A stretch of 64,000 nucleotides of DNA from Chloroflexota bacterium (GCA_028875245.1 JAPPEU010000035.1:151455-215454), one strand, 5' to 3'; numbered from the stretch's first letter, positions 24,619-34,200 are shown. Translations and numbers: made by a program. Notes: generated from the sequence alone by a model not told the origin.

Positions 24619-25171
24619 CGGCTGAAGCATCCGCCCGCGCGACGCCGACGAAGCGAAGGTTGCGAAAGCGCTCGTCAAGATCAAGCCCGTAGCCGAAGAC
24701 AAACTTGTTCTCGATATCGAAACCGATGTAATCCACATCGATATCCACTTCACGGCGCGCCCTCTTGTTGAGCAGCGCGCAGAGCTTCAGGCTGGCGGGC
24801 TCTCGATTGCGCAAGGTCTTCAAGACAAAGGCGAGTGTATGGCCGCTGTCGATGATGTCCTCGACAACCAGCACATGCTTGTCCTTCACATCCAGCCGCA
24901 TGTCCATATCAATGCGCACCGAACCGGCTGACTGGCGGCCGCCGACGCCATAACTGCTGGCCGCCATGAAATCGATCATGTGAGGCACGTTGAGATGGCG
25001 CGATAGATCCGACAGAAACATCACGCCGCCTTTAAGCACACAGAGCAGCAGCAAATCCTTGCAGCCGGCATAATCAAGGTTGATCTGCGCGCCCAGCTGC
25101 GCGATCCTGCTTTGCAAACTTGCTTCGTCAATCAGGATTTCCTGGAGGTATCGCTCGTATTCCAATGCCAT
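24611..25171 (-). CDS. hpt: Hypoxanthine phosphoribosyltransferase
   Basis: Purine salvage: hypoxanthine or guanine plus PRPP to IMP or GMP. 186 residues, normal length. The PRPP-binding signature is VLVVEDIIDSGHTL (about residues 100-113), preceded by the flexible-loop region MAASSYGVGG, with LLCVLKGGVMFLSDL at about 42-56. Starts 13 nt after the carB stop and overlaps the following nucleotidyltransferase gene, so it looks like part of the arginine/carbamoyl-phosphate operon. In other bacteria hpt is often beside tilS and ftsH, so this location is a departure. Confidence 0.93.
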   Translation of the reverse strand: MALEYERYLQEILIDEASLQSRIAQLGAQINLDYAGCKDLLLLCVLKGGVMFLSDLSRHLNVPHMIDFMAASSYGVGGRQSAGSVRIDMDMRLDVKDKHVLVVEDIIDSGHTLAFVLKTLRNREPASLKLCALLNKRARREVDIDVDYIGFDIENKFVFGYGLDLDERFRNLRFVGVARADASADE

Positions 25172-25184
25172 GCGCAGATCCTCG

Positions 25185-28100
25185 CTAGGGCCTGTTTTGG
25201 GTTGCCGCCGCGTAATGCGATTGCAAGCTGCGCACGCTAAGCGGTTTCTCGCGCATGCGCTTGATGCCTTGCACGGTGGCGGCCGCGGCGCTCATCGTCG
25301 TGACAATCGGTATCCCAAGCGCGTATGCCTGGCTGCGGATGGTCACGCCGTCCTCGTGAGCCTGGCTGCCTAGCGGCGTATTGATGATTAGGTCCACCCG
25401 CCGTTGCTTCATGGCGTCTATTATATGCGGTCTGCCCTCCGAAAGCTTGTTGACGCGGCAGGCTTCCACAGCCATCTGATTCAGCCAGCGCGCCGTGCCC
25501 TCGGTTGCGATCACGTCAAATTCGAGCTTGGCCAAATCTCGCGCGATCTTGGCCACGACCGGTTTGTCAAAGTCGTTGACGCTGATGAAAACCGTGCCGC
25601 GCTCCGGCAAGGGCAAGCCCGCCGAAGCCTGCGACTTTACGAAGGCATGGCCGAAGCTGGACGCATGCCCCATGACCTCGCCGGTGGAGCGCATTTCCGG
25701 GCCCAAGCGTGTATCGACGCCCGGGAATTTCTGAAAGGGAAACACCGCCTCCTTGACGAAGAAGCCGGTCACCGGCGGCTCTTCCAGAAATTCCAGATCC
25801 TCCAGCCTCGCCCCGGCCGCAATCTTCGCCGCATAATTAGCCAGCGGATGCCCGGTCGCCTTGCTTATGAAGGGCACGGTCCGGCTCGCCCGCGGGTTTG
25901 CCTCAAGCACAAAAACCTCGTCGTCTTTCACCGCGAACTGAATGTTGAACAGGCCTCTAACGCCCAAGGCGAGGCCGATTCGCCGGCTGTGTTCGCGGAT
26001 GATATCCAGGTGAAAATAACTGATTTTGTACGGTGGAACGACACAGGCGGAGTCGCCACTGTGCACGCCGGCCTGCTCGATGTGCTGCATAATGCCGCCA
26101 ATCGTCACCTGCTCGCCATCGCAAAGGGCATCCACGTCGACCTCATAGGCATCGTCCAGAAACTGATCGATCAACACAGGAAGCCCGCGCCATTCGACAT
26201 TTTCGTCCAGCCATTCCAGCAATTGCCTTTCATCAAAGACGATAGCCATGCCGCGCCCGCCCAAGACATAACTCGGCCGCGCCAAGACCGGGTAGCCGAT
26301 CGCTGCGGCCGCGTCAGCCGCTTCGTCGCGGCTTGAGATCGTCGCGCCGGCCGGCTGCGCGATGCCCAAACGCCGCATCAAAGCGTTAAAGCGCTCCCGG
26401 TCTTCGGCTAAATCGATCGTGTCCACCGGCGTGCCCCAAATTGGCGCGCCCATCGTTTCCAGGTCGCGCGCTATATTGAGCGGCGTTTGCCCGCCGAATT
26501 GCACCAGCAGGCCATCGGGTTTCTCTCTGTCGACGATGTTCATCACATCCTCAGCGGTCAGCGGTTCAAAATACAGCCGATCCGCCGTGTCATAATCCGT
26601 GCTGACGGTTTCCGGATTGCAATTGACCATGATGGTCTCAAAGCCCAGCTCCTTGAGCGCGAAGCAGGCATGGACGCAGCAATAATCAAATTCGATGCCC
26701 TGGCCGATGCGGTTGGGTCCCCCGCCGAGGATCATCACCTTGCGTCCGTCGCCCGGCCATGCCTCATCTTCTATTTCATACGTTGAATACAGATAAGGCG
26801 TCAGCGCTTCAAACTCGGCGGCGCAGGTATCCACGCGGTAGAAATTGGCCGTGACGCCCAGCGCTTTGCGATAATCGCGCACGGCGAATTTATCTTCACC
26901 CAGCAACCCGGCGATGTAGGCGTCGCTGAAGCCTCTCTGTTTGAGTTTGCGCAGGTCAACGCCGTCCAGGTCGCCAAGCCCAAGCGCCTTGCTGAGAACA
27001 GCGCCGTGTATCCCCATCAGATCGGCCATCTGCTGGACAAACCAGGGATCGAAATGCGTCTGCTCCACAATCTCCGAGAATCCAACGCCGCTGGCGATCA
27101 AACTCGCGACTTGAAACAAACGCTGCGCTGTTGGCGCGCTCAGGACCTCGGGCGACAAATGGTTGTCCACGCGGCTGCCAAATCCGTCCATGCCGATATC
27201 CAGCGAGCGGACGCCCTTCTGCAGCGCTTCGGGGAAGGTCCGCCCGATCGCCATGACTTCGCCAACCGCCTTCATCTGCGGGCCTAGCACCGGGTCCGCC
27301 CCGGCAAATTTCTTGAAATCCCAACGCGGTATCTTCACCACGATGTAATCCAGCGACGGCTCGAAGCTCGCCGGCGTTTTCAAAGTAATGTCGTTGGGAA
27401 TCTCGTCCAAGGTGAAACCGACCGCGACCAAAGCGGCGATTTTGGCGATCGGGAAACCGGTCGCTTTGCTCGCCAAAGCCGATGAACGCGAAACGCGCGG
27501 ATTCATTTCGATCACGTAGACTGCGCCATCATGGGGATTGATAGCGAATTGCACATTGGCGCCGCCGGTACTGATGCCAACGCGGTCGAATATCTTGCGT
27601 GACATGTTGCGCAGGCGTTGAATTTCTTTGTCCGTGAGCGTCTGAGCCGGCGCTATGGTGATGCTGTCGCCGGTATGCACACCCATCGGATCCAGGTTCT
27701 CAATCGAGCAGACGACGACGAAGTTGCCACTCGCATCACGCATCAACTCGAGTTCGTATTCTTTCCAACCCAGCAGGCTCTTGTCGACCAAGACCTCGCC
27801 GACCGGGCTCTGATGAATCCCATTGGCCGCCACCCTCCGCAGCTCGCCGCCATCATAAGCGACGCCCCCGCCGGCGCCCCCCATGGTGAATGACGGTCGA
27901 ATTAGAATCGGATAACCGATTTCGCCGGCAAACTCGAGCGCGTCCTCAACGCTGTTGACCACTTTGCTGTCCGGCACTTTCAAGCCGATTTCTCTCATCG
28001 TGTCGTTGAAGTGCTGCCGGTCTTCCGCCAGTTGAATGCTGGTCAATGTGGCGCCGATGAGCTCGACGCCGTATTTGTCCAGGACGCCGGATTCCTGCAA

Positions 28101-28403
28101 TTGCACTGCCAGATTGAGCGCGGTCTGCCCGCCGACCGTCGGCAACAGGGCATCGGGCTTCTCTTGCGCGATAATCTTCTCGCAGATGCTTGCCGTCAGC
28201 GGCTCGACATAGGTCGCGTCGGCGAACTGCGGGTCGGTCATGATCGTCGCCGGATTGGAGTTGACCAGGACAATGCGATAGCCCTGCGCTTTCAAGGCCT
28301 TGCAAGCTTGCACGCCGCTGTAATCAAACTCGCAAGCTTGACCGATGACGATCGGACCCGAGCCGATGATCATGATGCTTTCGATGTCGCTGCGTCTGGG
28401 CAT
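25185..28403 (-). CDS. carB: Carbamoyl-phosphate synthase, large subunit
   Basis: Makes carbamoyl phosphate from bicarbonate, ammonia (delivered by CarA) and two ATP, for both arginine and pyrimidine synthesis. 1072 residues, full length. Two homologous ATP-grasp halves: the first opens with [20 protein letters not shown] (about residues 10-29), the second with [20 protein letters not shown] (about 550-569). The C-terminal regulatory MGS-like domain includes [20 protein letters not shown] (about 935-954). Located directly after carA (17 nt) and before hpt in the operon that begins with argC. Confidence 0.97.
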   Translation of the reverse strand: MPRRSDIESIMIIGSGPIVIGQACEFDYSGVQACKALKAQGYRIVLVNSNPATIMTDPQFADATYVEPLTASICEKIIAQEKPDALLPTVGGQTALNLAVQLQESGVLDKYGVELIGATLTSIQLAEDRQHFNDTMREIGLKVPDSKVVNSVEDALEFAGEIGYPILIRPSFTMGGAGGGVAYDGGELRRVAANGIHQSPVGEVLVDKSLLGWKEYELELMRDASGNFVVVCSIENLDPMGVHTGDSITIAPAQTLTDKEIQRLRNMSRKIFDRVGISTGGANVQFAINPHDGAVYVIEMNPRVSRSSALASKATGFPIAKIAALVAVGFTLDEIPNDITLKTPASFEPSLDYIVVKIPRWDFKKFAGADPVLGPQMKAVGEVMAIGRTFPEALQKGVRSLDIGMDGFGSRVDNHLSPEVLSAPTAQRLFQVASLIASGVGFSEIVEQTHFDPWFVQQMADLMGIHGAVLSKALGLGDLDGVDLRKLKQRGFSDAYIAGLLGEDKFAVRDYRKALGVTANFYRVDTCAAEFEALTPYLYSTYEIEDEAWPGDGRKVMILGGGPNRIGQGIEFDYCCVHACFALKELGFETIMVNCNPETVSTDYDTADRLYFEPLTAEDVMNIVDREKPDGLLVQFGGQTPLNIARDLETMGAPIWGTPVDTIDLAEDRERFNALMRRLGIAQPAGATISSRDEAADAAAAIGYPVLARPSYVLGGRGMAIVFDERQLLEWLDENVEWRGLPVLIDQFLDDAYEVDVDALCDGEQVTIGGIMQHIEQAGVHSGDSACVVPPYKISYFHLDIIREHSRRIGLALGVRGLFNIQFAVKDDEVFVLEANPRASRTVPFISKATGHPLANYAAKIAAGARLEDLEFLEEPPVTGFFVKEAVFPFQKFPGVDTRLGPEMRSTGEVMGHASSFGHAFVKSQASAGLPLPERGTVFISVNDFDKPVVAKIARDLAKLEFDVIATEGTARWLNQMAVEACRVNKLSEGRPHIIDAMKQRRVDLIINTPLGSQAHEDGVTIRSQAYALGIPIVTTMSAAAATVQGIKRMREKPLSVRSLQSHYAAATQNRP

Positions 28404-28420
28404 AAACGGGGCTCTGGCCG

Positions 28421-29548
28421 CTAGGTTCGCCGGCCGGCGCTCACGGCGTCGACAAACTCATCGAAGAGATAAAAAGAATCATGCGGGCCCGGCGAGGCTT
28501 CCGGATGGTACTGCACGCTGAAAGCTCGCAGCCTGCCATGCCGCAAACCCGCCACCGTATTGTCATTCAAATTTAGATGGGTGACTTCGCCGCCGTCCAG
28601 ATTGCTGTCCGCCGAGACCGCGAATCCGTGATTGTGTGATGCGATCTCGACTTCGCCGCTGGCGAGATGCTTCACCGGCTGGTTGCCGCCCCGGTGCCCG
28701 AAGCGCATCTTTTCCGTCTCGCCGCCCAAAGCCAAAGCAAGGATCTGATGGCCAAGGCAGATGCCAAAAATCGGCACTTGGCCCAAAAGCGATTGGACGT
28801 TGGCGATAGCGTAATCAACCGCGGCCGGGTCCCCGGGTCCATTGCTCAAAAATACGCCCGCCGGCTCCATGCTGAGGATCTCTGACGGCGGCGTCCAGGC
28901 CGGCACCACTTTGACGCGCAAGCCGCGATCGGTCATCATGCGCAAAATATTCCGCTTGATGCCGTAATCATAAGCGACAACAAGGGAGCGCGTCGCAGTC
29001 TCGCGCTGCTTGCTATACCACTCTGCGTCGCTGGCTTCGGCCCAATCATAGGGCGCTTCTACGCTGACGTCATCCACGAGATTCGCGCCCGCCATATCCG
29101 GCGAGGAGCGCGCCGTTTCCACCAGCCTGTCGATGTCTGCCGCCTCCCGGCCATGCGCCAGCGCCGCGCGCATCACGCCCAGCTCGCGGATATGACGCAC
29201 CAGCGCGCGCGTGGCTACCGAGGAAATGCCAATGATGCCGTTGCCTTCAAGGTAAGAGGCGAGATCGCCGCGATTTCGCCAGTTGCTGACGATTGGGCTG
29301 AGAGAGCGCACAACAAAACCGGCTGCCCAAACCTTGGCCGACTCGGGATCTTCCAGGTTGACGCCGGTATTGCCGACATGCGGCACGGTCATGGCGACGA
29401 TCTGCCGATGATAGGACGGGTCCGTCAGAATCTCCTGATAACCCGTCATTGCGGTGTTGAAGACGATCTCGCCCGTGGATATGCCTTCAGCGCCGAAGCC
29501 CTCGCCCGGGAAGACGCGCCCATCCTCCAGAACCAACACTGCCTTCAT
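28421..29548 (-). CDS. carA: Carbamoyl-phosphate synthase, small (glutaminase) subunit
   Basis: Class I glutamine amidotransferase that supplies ammonia to CarB. 375 residues. The N-terminal CPSase domain begins [20 protein letters not shown]. The amidotransferase domain has [18 protein letters not shown] (about residues 233-250), the nucleophile in IFGICLGHQ (about 268), and the SHNHGFAV histidines near 310. Sits between argJ (14 nt upstream) and carB. Placement within the arg operon fits joint control with arginine synthesis. Confidence 0.97.
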   Translation of the reverse strand: MKAVLVLEDGRVFPGEGFGAEGISTGEIVFNTAMTGYQEILTDPSYHRQIVAMTVPHVGNTGVNLEDPESAKVWAAGFVVRSLSPIVSNWRNRGDLASYLEGNGIIGISSVATRALVRHIRELGVMRAALAHGREAADIDRLVETARSSPDMAGANLVDDVSVEAPYDWAEASDAEWYSKQRETATRSLVVAYDYGIKRNILRMMTDRGLRVKVVPAWTPPSEILSMEPAGVFLSNGPGDPAAVDYAIANVQSLLGQVPIFGICLGHQILALALGGETEKMRFGHRGGNQPVKHLASGEVEIASHNHGFAVSADSNLDGGEVTHLNLNDNTVAGLRHGRLRAFSVQYHPEASPGPHDSFYLFDEFVDAVSAGRRT

Positions 29549-29562
29549 TGCGCGCCTCTCGT

Positions 29563-30792
29563 TTACGAGCGGTAGTCCCCATTAATGGAAATATATTCGT
29601 GACTGATGTCGCAGGTCCAGATAGTCGCTTCGCCATTGCCGATCCCGCAATCCAGCGTGAAGGTGATCGATGGCTCCGCCATGATGGCCGCCGCCGCTTC
29701 TTCGCGGTAATCGGTCGGCATGCCGGCGCTGAATATCTCAAGTCCGGCTGTATCGCCCGCTGGTCGCTCGCCGGCCGCCACCCGCAGCGATGTGCTGTCC
29801 GGGTCGAAGGCCGTGTTCGCGCGCCCGGCCGCGGCGACGATGCGGCCCCAATTGGCATCGCTGCCATAAAAGGCCGATTTGGTCAAAACCGACGCGCCAA
29901 TCGTCTGGCCAATCTTCGCAGCCGCCTCGCCCGATTCCGCATTGACGATGTTCAGCGTGATGAATTTGGTGACGCCTTCGCCATCGCGCACAACTTCCTG
30001 CGCCAGATACCGCGCCAGCGCATTCAGGGCGTCCTGAAATGCCTCCAGCTCATCGCCGCTTGAGACGTCCACGCCGCTCATCCCGTTGGCCAGGAGCAGA
30101 ACCGTGTCGTTGGTGCTGGTATCGCCATCCACCACAATCCGGTTGTAGCTCTGCTGGGCCGCGGTTTTCAGGGAGGCCTGCGCTTCCTGCAAGCCCAGCG
30201 CCGCATCCGTCACGATGACGCTCAGCATGGTGGCCATATTGGGCGCGATCATGCCGGCGCCCTTGACGATGCCAGCGATAGTGTAAGCGCCGGCATCGCT
30301 GGCGACCGTGATTGAGCCCAGCTTCGGTCGTGTATCGGTGGTCATGATGCCGGCCGCCGCCGCGCGCCAGTCCGCGCCCAGATTCGCGCCCGCCAGCTCG
30401 GCGCCCCGCGCAATCTTGTCCATCGGCAAATGCGTCCCAATGACGCCCGTCGACATGACCAGCACTTGCTCGGCCACAATGGACAGCGCGTCGGCGACCA
30501 GGTTGGCGGTCGCCCGCGCGTTTTTGAGTCCAAGCGCGCCCGTGCAAGCATTGGCGCTGACCGTGTTGCTGGCCACCGCTCGTATCGCTTTCGGGTTCTC
30601 GGCCAGCCGCTCCTGATCGAGCAAGACCGGCGCCGCTTTGACCTGGTTGCGCGTGAAGACGCCGGCGGCGACGCAATTGCTCTCGCTGACGATCAGCGAA
30701 AAGTCCAGCGCGCCCTCTTTCTTCAAGCCCGCATGCACACCGGCGACTTGAAAGCCGCGAACGGAATCAACCGAAGGATTAATCTTGCCCAT
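29563..30792 (-). CDS. argJ: Ornithine acetyltransferase / bifunctional ArgJ
   Basis: Transfers acetyl from N-acetylornithine to glutamate, which recycles the acetyl group of the arginine pathway; some members also use acetyl-CoA. 409 residues from ATG 30792, with GGAGGG 6 nt upstream and a 14-nt overlap with the argD stop. The autocleavage site that exposes the catalytic threonine is in GAGMIAPNMATML (about residues 174-186). Other family motifs are VMSTGVIGTHLPM and DGDTSTNDT. The presence of argJ implies the cyclic pathway. Whether it also initiates the pathway (bifunctional form) cannot be told; no argA is in the window. Confidence 0.96.
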   Translation of the reverse strand: MGKINPSVDSVRGFQVAGVHAGLKKEGALDFSLIVSESNCVAAGVFTRNQVKAAPVLLDQERLAENPKAIRAVASNTVSANACTGALGLKNARATANLVADALSIVAEQVLVMSTGVIGTHLPMDKIARGAELAGANLGADWRAAAAGIMTTDTRPKLGSITVASDAGAYTIAGIVKGAGMIAPNMATMLSVIVTDAALGLQEAQASLKTAAQQSYNRIVVDGDTSTNDTVLLLANGMSGVDVSSGDELEAFQDALNALARYLAQEVVRDGEGVTKFITLNIVNAESGEAAAKIGQTIGASVLTKSAFYGSDANWGRIVAAAGRANTAFDPDSTSLRVAAGERPAGDTAGLEIFSAGMPTDYREEAAAAIMAEPSITFTLDCGIGNGEATIWTCDISHEYISINGDYRS

Positions 30793-31981
30793 CAATGCCC
30801 TCCAGGATCAGCGTCAGCTTTTCGACAAGCTCGTCTACATGCCGCTTTTCGACGATCAAGGGCGGGATGAAGCGAATCGCCTCAGGACCCGAGTTGACCA
30901 GCAGCAGACCATGTTCGTAGCCCTGCGAAACGATATCGCCCGGCGGCAGATCCAGCTCAATCGCCGCCATCAAGCCGCGTCCGCGCACATCTTTGATATG
31001 AGGGCTGTTGATCTCCGCCAGGCGTTCCAGCAGATAATCGCCCGTTTCTTTGACATGCTCAAGAAATCCGGCGCTGAGCACGCGCTTGACGACCATTTCA
31101 CCGGCGCGCATGACAACGGCCCCGCCGGAAAATGTCGAGCCGTGGTCGCCCGGCTGCATCGCGCCCGCCACCTCGTCTGTTGTCAATATCGCGCCAATCG
31201 GCAAGCCGCCGGCCAGAGGCTTGGCCAGGGTCATGATATCGGGCGACACGCCGCTGAATGAATGCGCCCAGAGCTCGCCGGTGCGCCCCAATCCACATTG
31301 AATCTCATCGAATATCAAGACCGCGTCATGATCGTCGCATAGCTGGCGCAATGCCTGCAGGAATTCCGCGCTCGCGATGTTGATGCCGCCTTCACCCTGG
31401 ATCGGCTCGACAACCACGGCGGCGGTGTCCTGATCGATGACTTCTCTGGCGCTGTCGACGCTGTTGAATTCGCCGACAACCGCGCCCGGCATCATCGGCT
31501 TGAAGGGCGCCTGGTATTTCTCCGTCGGCGTGATCGCCAGCGCCCCCATCGTGCGACCGTGAAAGGCTTTGCTGAAGCTGACCGTCTTCGTCTTGTTTTT
31601 CCGGTCGTTGACATAAGCGAGCTTGCGCGCGAATTTCAGCGCGCCTTCGTTGGCTTCGGCGCCGCTGTTGCAGAAATAAGCCTTGTCAGCGAATGAATTG
31701 GCGCAGAGCAGCTCGGCCAGATCCGCCAGCGCCTGCGTATGATACAAACCGCTGACATGGATCAAGCCGGTGTCCATCTGGCCGGCGACCACTTTCATCA
31801 GTTCTTTATCGCCATAACCCAGCGAGTTGACGGCGATGCCCGCCACCCAGTCGGTGTAGGCTTTGCCGTCGGAATCATATACCGTGACGCCCTCGCCCCG
31901 CTCCAGCACAAAGTCGGGCCGGCCCGCCACCGGAACGCTGTATTGCTTGTCCTTTTGAATGACTTCCGCTGTTATTGACAT
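30779..31981 (-). CDS. argD: Acetylornithine aminotransferase
   Basis: PLP-dependent aminotransferase converting N-acetylglutamate semialdehyde to N-acetylornithine. 400 residues. Motifs include FCNSGAEANEGALKFARK (about residues 103-120), VEPIQGEGGIN, the IFDEIQCGLGRTG strand, and the PLP-binding lysine in MTLAKPLAGGLPIGAIL (about residue 248). Its start overlaps the argB stop by 10 nt and its stop overlaps argJ, so the genes are translationally coupled. Confidence 0.96.
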   Translation of the reverse strand: MSITAEVIQKDKQYSVPVAGRPDFVLERGEGVTVYDSDGKAYTDWVAGIAVNSLGYGDKELMKVVAGQMDTGLIHVSGLYHTQALADLAELLCANSFADKAYFCNSGAEANEGALKFARKLAYVNDRKNKTKTVSFSKAFHGRTMGALAITPTEKYQAPFKPMMPGAVVGEFNSVDSAREVIDQDTAAVVVEPIQGEGGINIASAEFLQALRQLCDDHDAVLIFDEIQCGLGRTGELWAHSFSGVSPDIMTLAKPLAGGLPIGAILTTDEVAGAMQPGDHGSTFSGGAVVMRAGEMVVKRVLSAGFLEHVKETGDYLLERLAEINSPHIKDVRGRGLMAAIELDLPPGDIVSQGYEHGLLLVNSGPEAIRFIPPLIVEKRHVDELVEKLTLILEGIDGQD

Positions 31982-32760
31982 GCTTCCCCTTTCAATGTCC
32001 TTTCCACGTTTGCTTCCAGGAATGTCGTGCCGCCCTGCGCCGCCCAGCCATCCAAATCAGTGATCACTGCCTGCGGCACGCCCGATGATAGCACATCCAG
32101 GGCCGCCCTCACTTTCGGTATCATGCCGCCGTGAATGACGCCGCTTCCGATCAAATCCAGCGCCTGCCCGCTTGTTAAACTGGCGATTCGCTTGCCATCT
32201 GCCAGCACACCGGCGACGTTGGACACGAAAATGACCGACCACGCGCCAATTGCCGCCGCGATCGCCCCCGCGACCGGATCGGCGTTGAGGTTGAAGTTGC
32301 TGCTTTTGCCGACGCTCACCGGCGCGATAACGGGCGTCACCCCGCGCTCAAGCAGATCGGCGATCACCTCGCGCCGTACTGATGCCACTTCGCCGGTATA
32401 GCCCATATCAATCGACTCATGCCGCATTGGTCGCGCGCGCACCAGGCCGCGATCGACGCCCGAAAGGCCCTGAGCGTCCACGCCCGCCGCCAGCAAGTAT
32501 CGCACAAGTCGCTTGTTGACGCTTCCGCAGAGCACCATCTCTACCAAAGCCAGGGAGCCGGCGTCGGTGACGCGCAAGCCATCGACATAACGCGGCTCGA
32601 TATTCAGCTTCTGCTGTAAATCCGATATCTCCTTGCCGCCGCCATGAACGATGACCAGCGCTTCATCAGACCGCGCCACAATGCCCGCGAACTGCCGCAG
32701 CAAGGCATCATCATCCAGGCAGTGCCCGGAGACTTTGACAACTGTGATCCGTCCTGCCAC
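31972..32760 (-). CDS. argB: Acetylglutamate kinase
   Basis: Phosphorylates N-acetylglutamate. I place the start at GTG 32760, which shares a base with the argC stop (TAGTG); AGGG lies about 10 nt upstream. That gives 262 residues. The chain starts directly with the first beta strand (VAGRITVVKVSGHCL). Phosphate-binding IVHGGGKEISDLQ lies near residue 35 and NLNADPVAGAIAAAIGA near 185. Arginine-inhibited kinases usually carry an extra N-terminal helix, which seems absent here, so arginine feedback may be weak (inference). A start further upstream would lie inside argC. Confidence 0.93.
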   Translation of the reverse strand: MAGRITVVKVSGHCLDDDALLRQFAGIVARSDEALVIVHGGGKEISDLQQKLNIEPRYVDGLRVTDAGSLALVEMVLCGSVNKRLVRYLLAAGVDAQGLSGVDRGLVRARPMRHESIDMGYTGEVASVRREVIADLLERGVTPVIAPVSVGKSSNFNLNADPVAGAIAAAIGAWSVIFVSNVAGVLADGKRIASLTSGQALDLIGSGVIHGGMIPKVRAALDVLSSGVPQAVITDLDGWAAQGGTTFLEANVERTLKGEACQ

Positions 32761-33761
32761 TATATCAACCCTAAGGTCTCGTCCATGCCAAACATCAAGT
32801 TCATGTTTTGCACCGCCTGGCCCGCGGCGCCCTTGCGCAGATTGTCCGTCACGCTCGTGATGTGAACCAGCCGCGGCAATACCGGCGTGATGCTGATCAC
32901 GCATTTGTTCGTTTTCACCGCATGCTTCAGCGTCGCCTGCTCGCCCGGCGGCAAGACATCCACCAGCGCCTCGCCCCCGTATATTTCGGTATAAAGATCG
33001 TGAACCTGTGAACTCTCCAGTGTCTCGTTCAAGGTGATGTAGATGCTCGACATCAATCCACGGTCGACCGGCAGCAGGTGCGGGCAGAAAATAATCGGTC
33101 CAATACCGCCGTCAATCTTGCGCGCTTCCTGTTCCATCTCGCCCACATGACGATGAGAGCGCCCCGTCTTGTACGGAATCAGGTTGCTGTATACCTCGGC
33201 AAAATGCGTGCTGAGAGAGGGCTTGCGTCCGGCGCCCGTGACTCCCGATTTGGCATCCACTATAATTGGCGCATCGCGACAGAGCGCTTCACACTGCAGC
33301 ACGGGGTAAAGGCCCAGCAGCGTCGTCGTCGGGTAGCAGCCCGGCGTCGCGACCACGTCCGCGCCCCCAAGTTTCTCGCGATTGATCTCCGGCAAGCCAT
33401 AAGGCGTCGGCAGCAATTCGGGATGGGGATGCGGCGTATGATAGGACCCTTCATAGGCTTCCGGCGTATCGAGCCGCAGGTCCGCCGACAGGTCGACCAC
33501 TTTCACGCCCGCCTCAAGGCCTCGCTTGGCCATTTCGGCCGAAGTCTTGTGCGGCAAGGCGAGCATGATCACATCGACTTGCTTCAAATCGGCGTCGGTG
33601 GCTGGAATGTAAGTCAAAGCCGTCCCCGGGACGGCCTCGCCGGCATAGGTATTCGAAGTCGCAAAGCGCAGATCAACGCGCGGATGACCGTCCAATATCT
33701 CCACGAGATCAAGACCGGCATAACCCGAACCGCCAAACACGCCCGCCCGTATTCCGCTCAT
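32760..33761 (-). CDS. argC: N-acetyl-gamma-glutamyl-phosphate reductase
   Basis: NADPH-dependent third step of arginine synthesis. 333 residues from ATG 33761. A strong ribosome-binding site, AGGAGG, lies 5 nt upstream (33767-33772); the open frame reaches 33785 but that part runs into the terminator. N-terminal Rossmann motif VFGGSGYAGLDLVEIL (about residues 8-23) and the catalytic cysteine in VATPGCYPTTTLLGLYP (about residue 147). First gene of the operon argC-argB-argD-argJ-carA-carB-hpt-cca-like. A terminator-like hairpin with T tract lies immediately upstream, which implies attenuation control. Confidence 0.96.
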   Translation of the reverse strand: MSGIRAGVFGGSGYAGLDLVEILDGHPRVDLRFATSNTYAGEAVPGTALTYIPATDADLKQVDVIMLALPHKTSAEMAKRGLEAGVKVVDLSADLRLDTPEAYEGSYHTPHPHPELLPTPYGLPEINREKLGGADVVATPGCYPTTTLLGLYPVLQCEALCRDAPIIVDAKSGVTGAGRKPSLSTHFAEVYSNLIPYKTGRSHRHVGEMEQEARKIDGGIGPIIFCPHLLPVDRGLMSSIYITLNETLESSQVHDLYTEIYGGEALVDVLPPGEQATLKHAVKTNKCVISITPVLPRLVHITSVTDNLRKGAAGQAVQNMNLMFGMDETLGLI

Positions 33762-33778
33762 TGCCGCCTCCTCCCCAT

Positions 33779-33817
33779 AAAACAAAAAACCCTGATCATC
33801 GCTTCGAGATCAGGGCG
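33779..33817 (-). terminator. Attenuator terminator before argC
   Basis: On the minus strand an 8-bp stem (33808-33815 with 33790-33797, CCCTGATC/GATCAGGG) is capped by a further 3-bp stem, and is followed by six T, a G and four more T (A runs at 33784-33789 and 33779-33782 on the plus strand). It lies between the arg promoter and the argC ribosome-binding site, with no gene upstream on that strand that could need termination other than the leader ORF at 33842-33928. This placement marks it as an attenuator. Confidence 0.88.
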
Positions 33818-33883
33818 CTTCATTTTGGGCCAGACATCTTGTCACAGACAAAGACCACTCGCACTGAACTCGATCCATGCGAG
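33805..33883 (-). promoter_or_regulatory. Protector and antiterminator stems of the arg leader
   Basis: Minus-strand RNA. Protector stem: CTCGCA (33878-33883) pairs with TGCGAG (33858-33863), 6 bp perfect, directly after the three arginine codons. Antiterminator: CGAGTTCAGTGCG (33860-33872) can pair with CGCCCTGATCTCG (33805-33817), 11 bp with two single mismatches, which would use up the 5' arm of the terminator. The two alternatives share bases, as needed for a switch. No folding energies were computed. Confidence 0.65.
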
Positions 33884-33928
33884 AACGCGACGCCTGCCAT
33901 ATCCGCTGCCACTGTTTCCCTGAGACAT
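33842..33928 (-). CDS. Arginine-codon leader peptide of the arg operon
   Basis: A 28-codon frame starting ATG 33928, stop TGA at 33842-33844, with GGGA about 7 nt upstream of the start. Codons 12-14 are AGG CGT CGC, three arginines in a row (33887-33895), where random expectation is low. It begins about 23 nt after the predicted transcription start and ends 27 nt before the terminator stem. A ribosome stalled at these codons would cover the protector strand at 33878-33883 and leave the antiterminator strand free. It has no other feature of a functional protein. A second, overlapping frame (33901 to about 33821) also exists but has a single arginine codon and lies too close to the terminator. 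Confidence 0.65.
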   Translation of the reverse strand: MSQGNSGSGYGRRRVLAWIEFSASGLCL

Positions 33929-33957
33929 CACTGCTTCCCTGCTGCAACTCTGCCGAG

Positions 33958-33986
33958 AGTCTAGAATCAAAAGCCCAATAAGTCAA
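33958..33986 (-). promoter_or_regulatory. Sigma-70-like promoter of the arg operon
   Basis: Minus strand: TTGACT (33981-33986), 17-nt spacer, TAGACT (33958-33963). Predicted transcription start near 33951. Matches 5/6 and 4/6 of consensus with ideal spacing. A TGAATAGTGCATAAG stretch further upstream faintly resembles half of an ARG box, but symmetry is poor. Confidence 0.6.
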
Positions 33987-34171
33987 CCGACCCGGGAAGC
34001 CTTATGCACTATTCATTTTTCCCTGTGCAACCTGCACGAAGATTCCACCCAATCCGCCGTCAAATTCGCTATGCGCTCGCAATGCGCGGCGAGCTCGCTG
34101 ATGAAAAACCGTGAAATATCCGCTTGCCGGACATTTCCGCGAAGATTAGTGCTTGCGGACTTTGTGAAAAA

Positions 34172-34200
34172 CTTGACAAGTAATCAAATACGCGTTAAAT
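34172..34200 (+). promoter_or_regulatory. Sigma-70-like promoter of the sigma factor gene
   Basis: Consensus TTGACA at 34172-34177, 17-nt spacer, TAAATT at 34195-34200. Transcription would start near 34207, which gives a long leader of about 235 nt before the coding region. Confidence 0.6.

Noticed and set aside
33821..33901. Second leader-like frame (about 26 codons, ATG at about 33901) before argC
   Set aside because: Only one arginine codon, and it would end close to the terminator. The frame at 33842-33928 has three adjacent Arg codons and better geometry.
33986..34020. ARG-box (ArgR) site upstream of the arg promoter
   Set aside because: TGAATAGTGCATAAG matches only one half of the ARG-box symmetry; not enough to support ArgR control.
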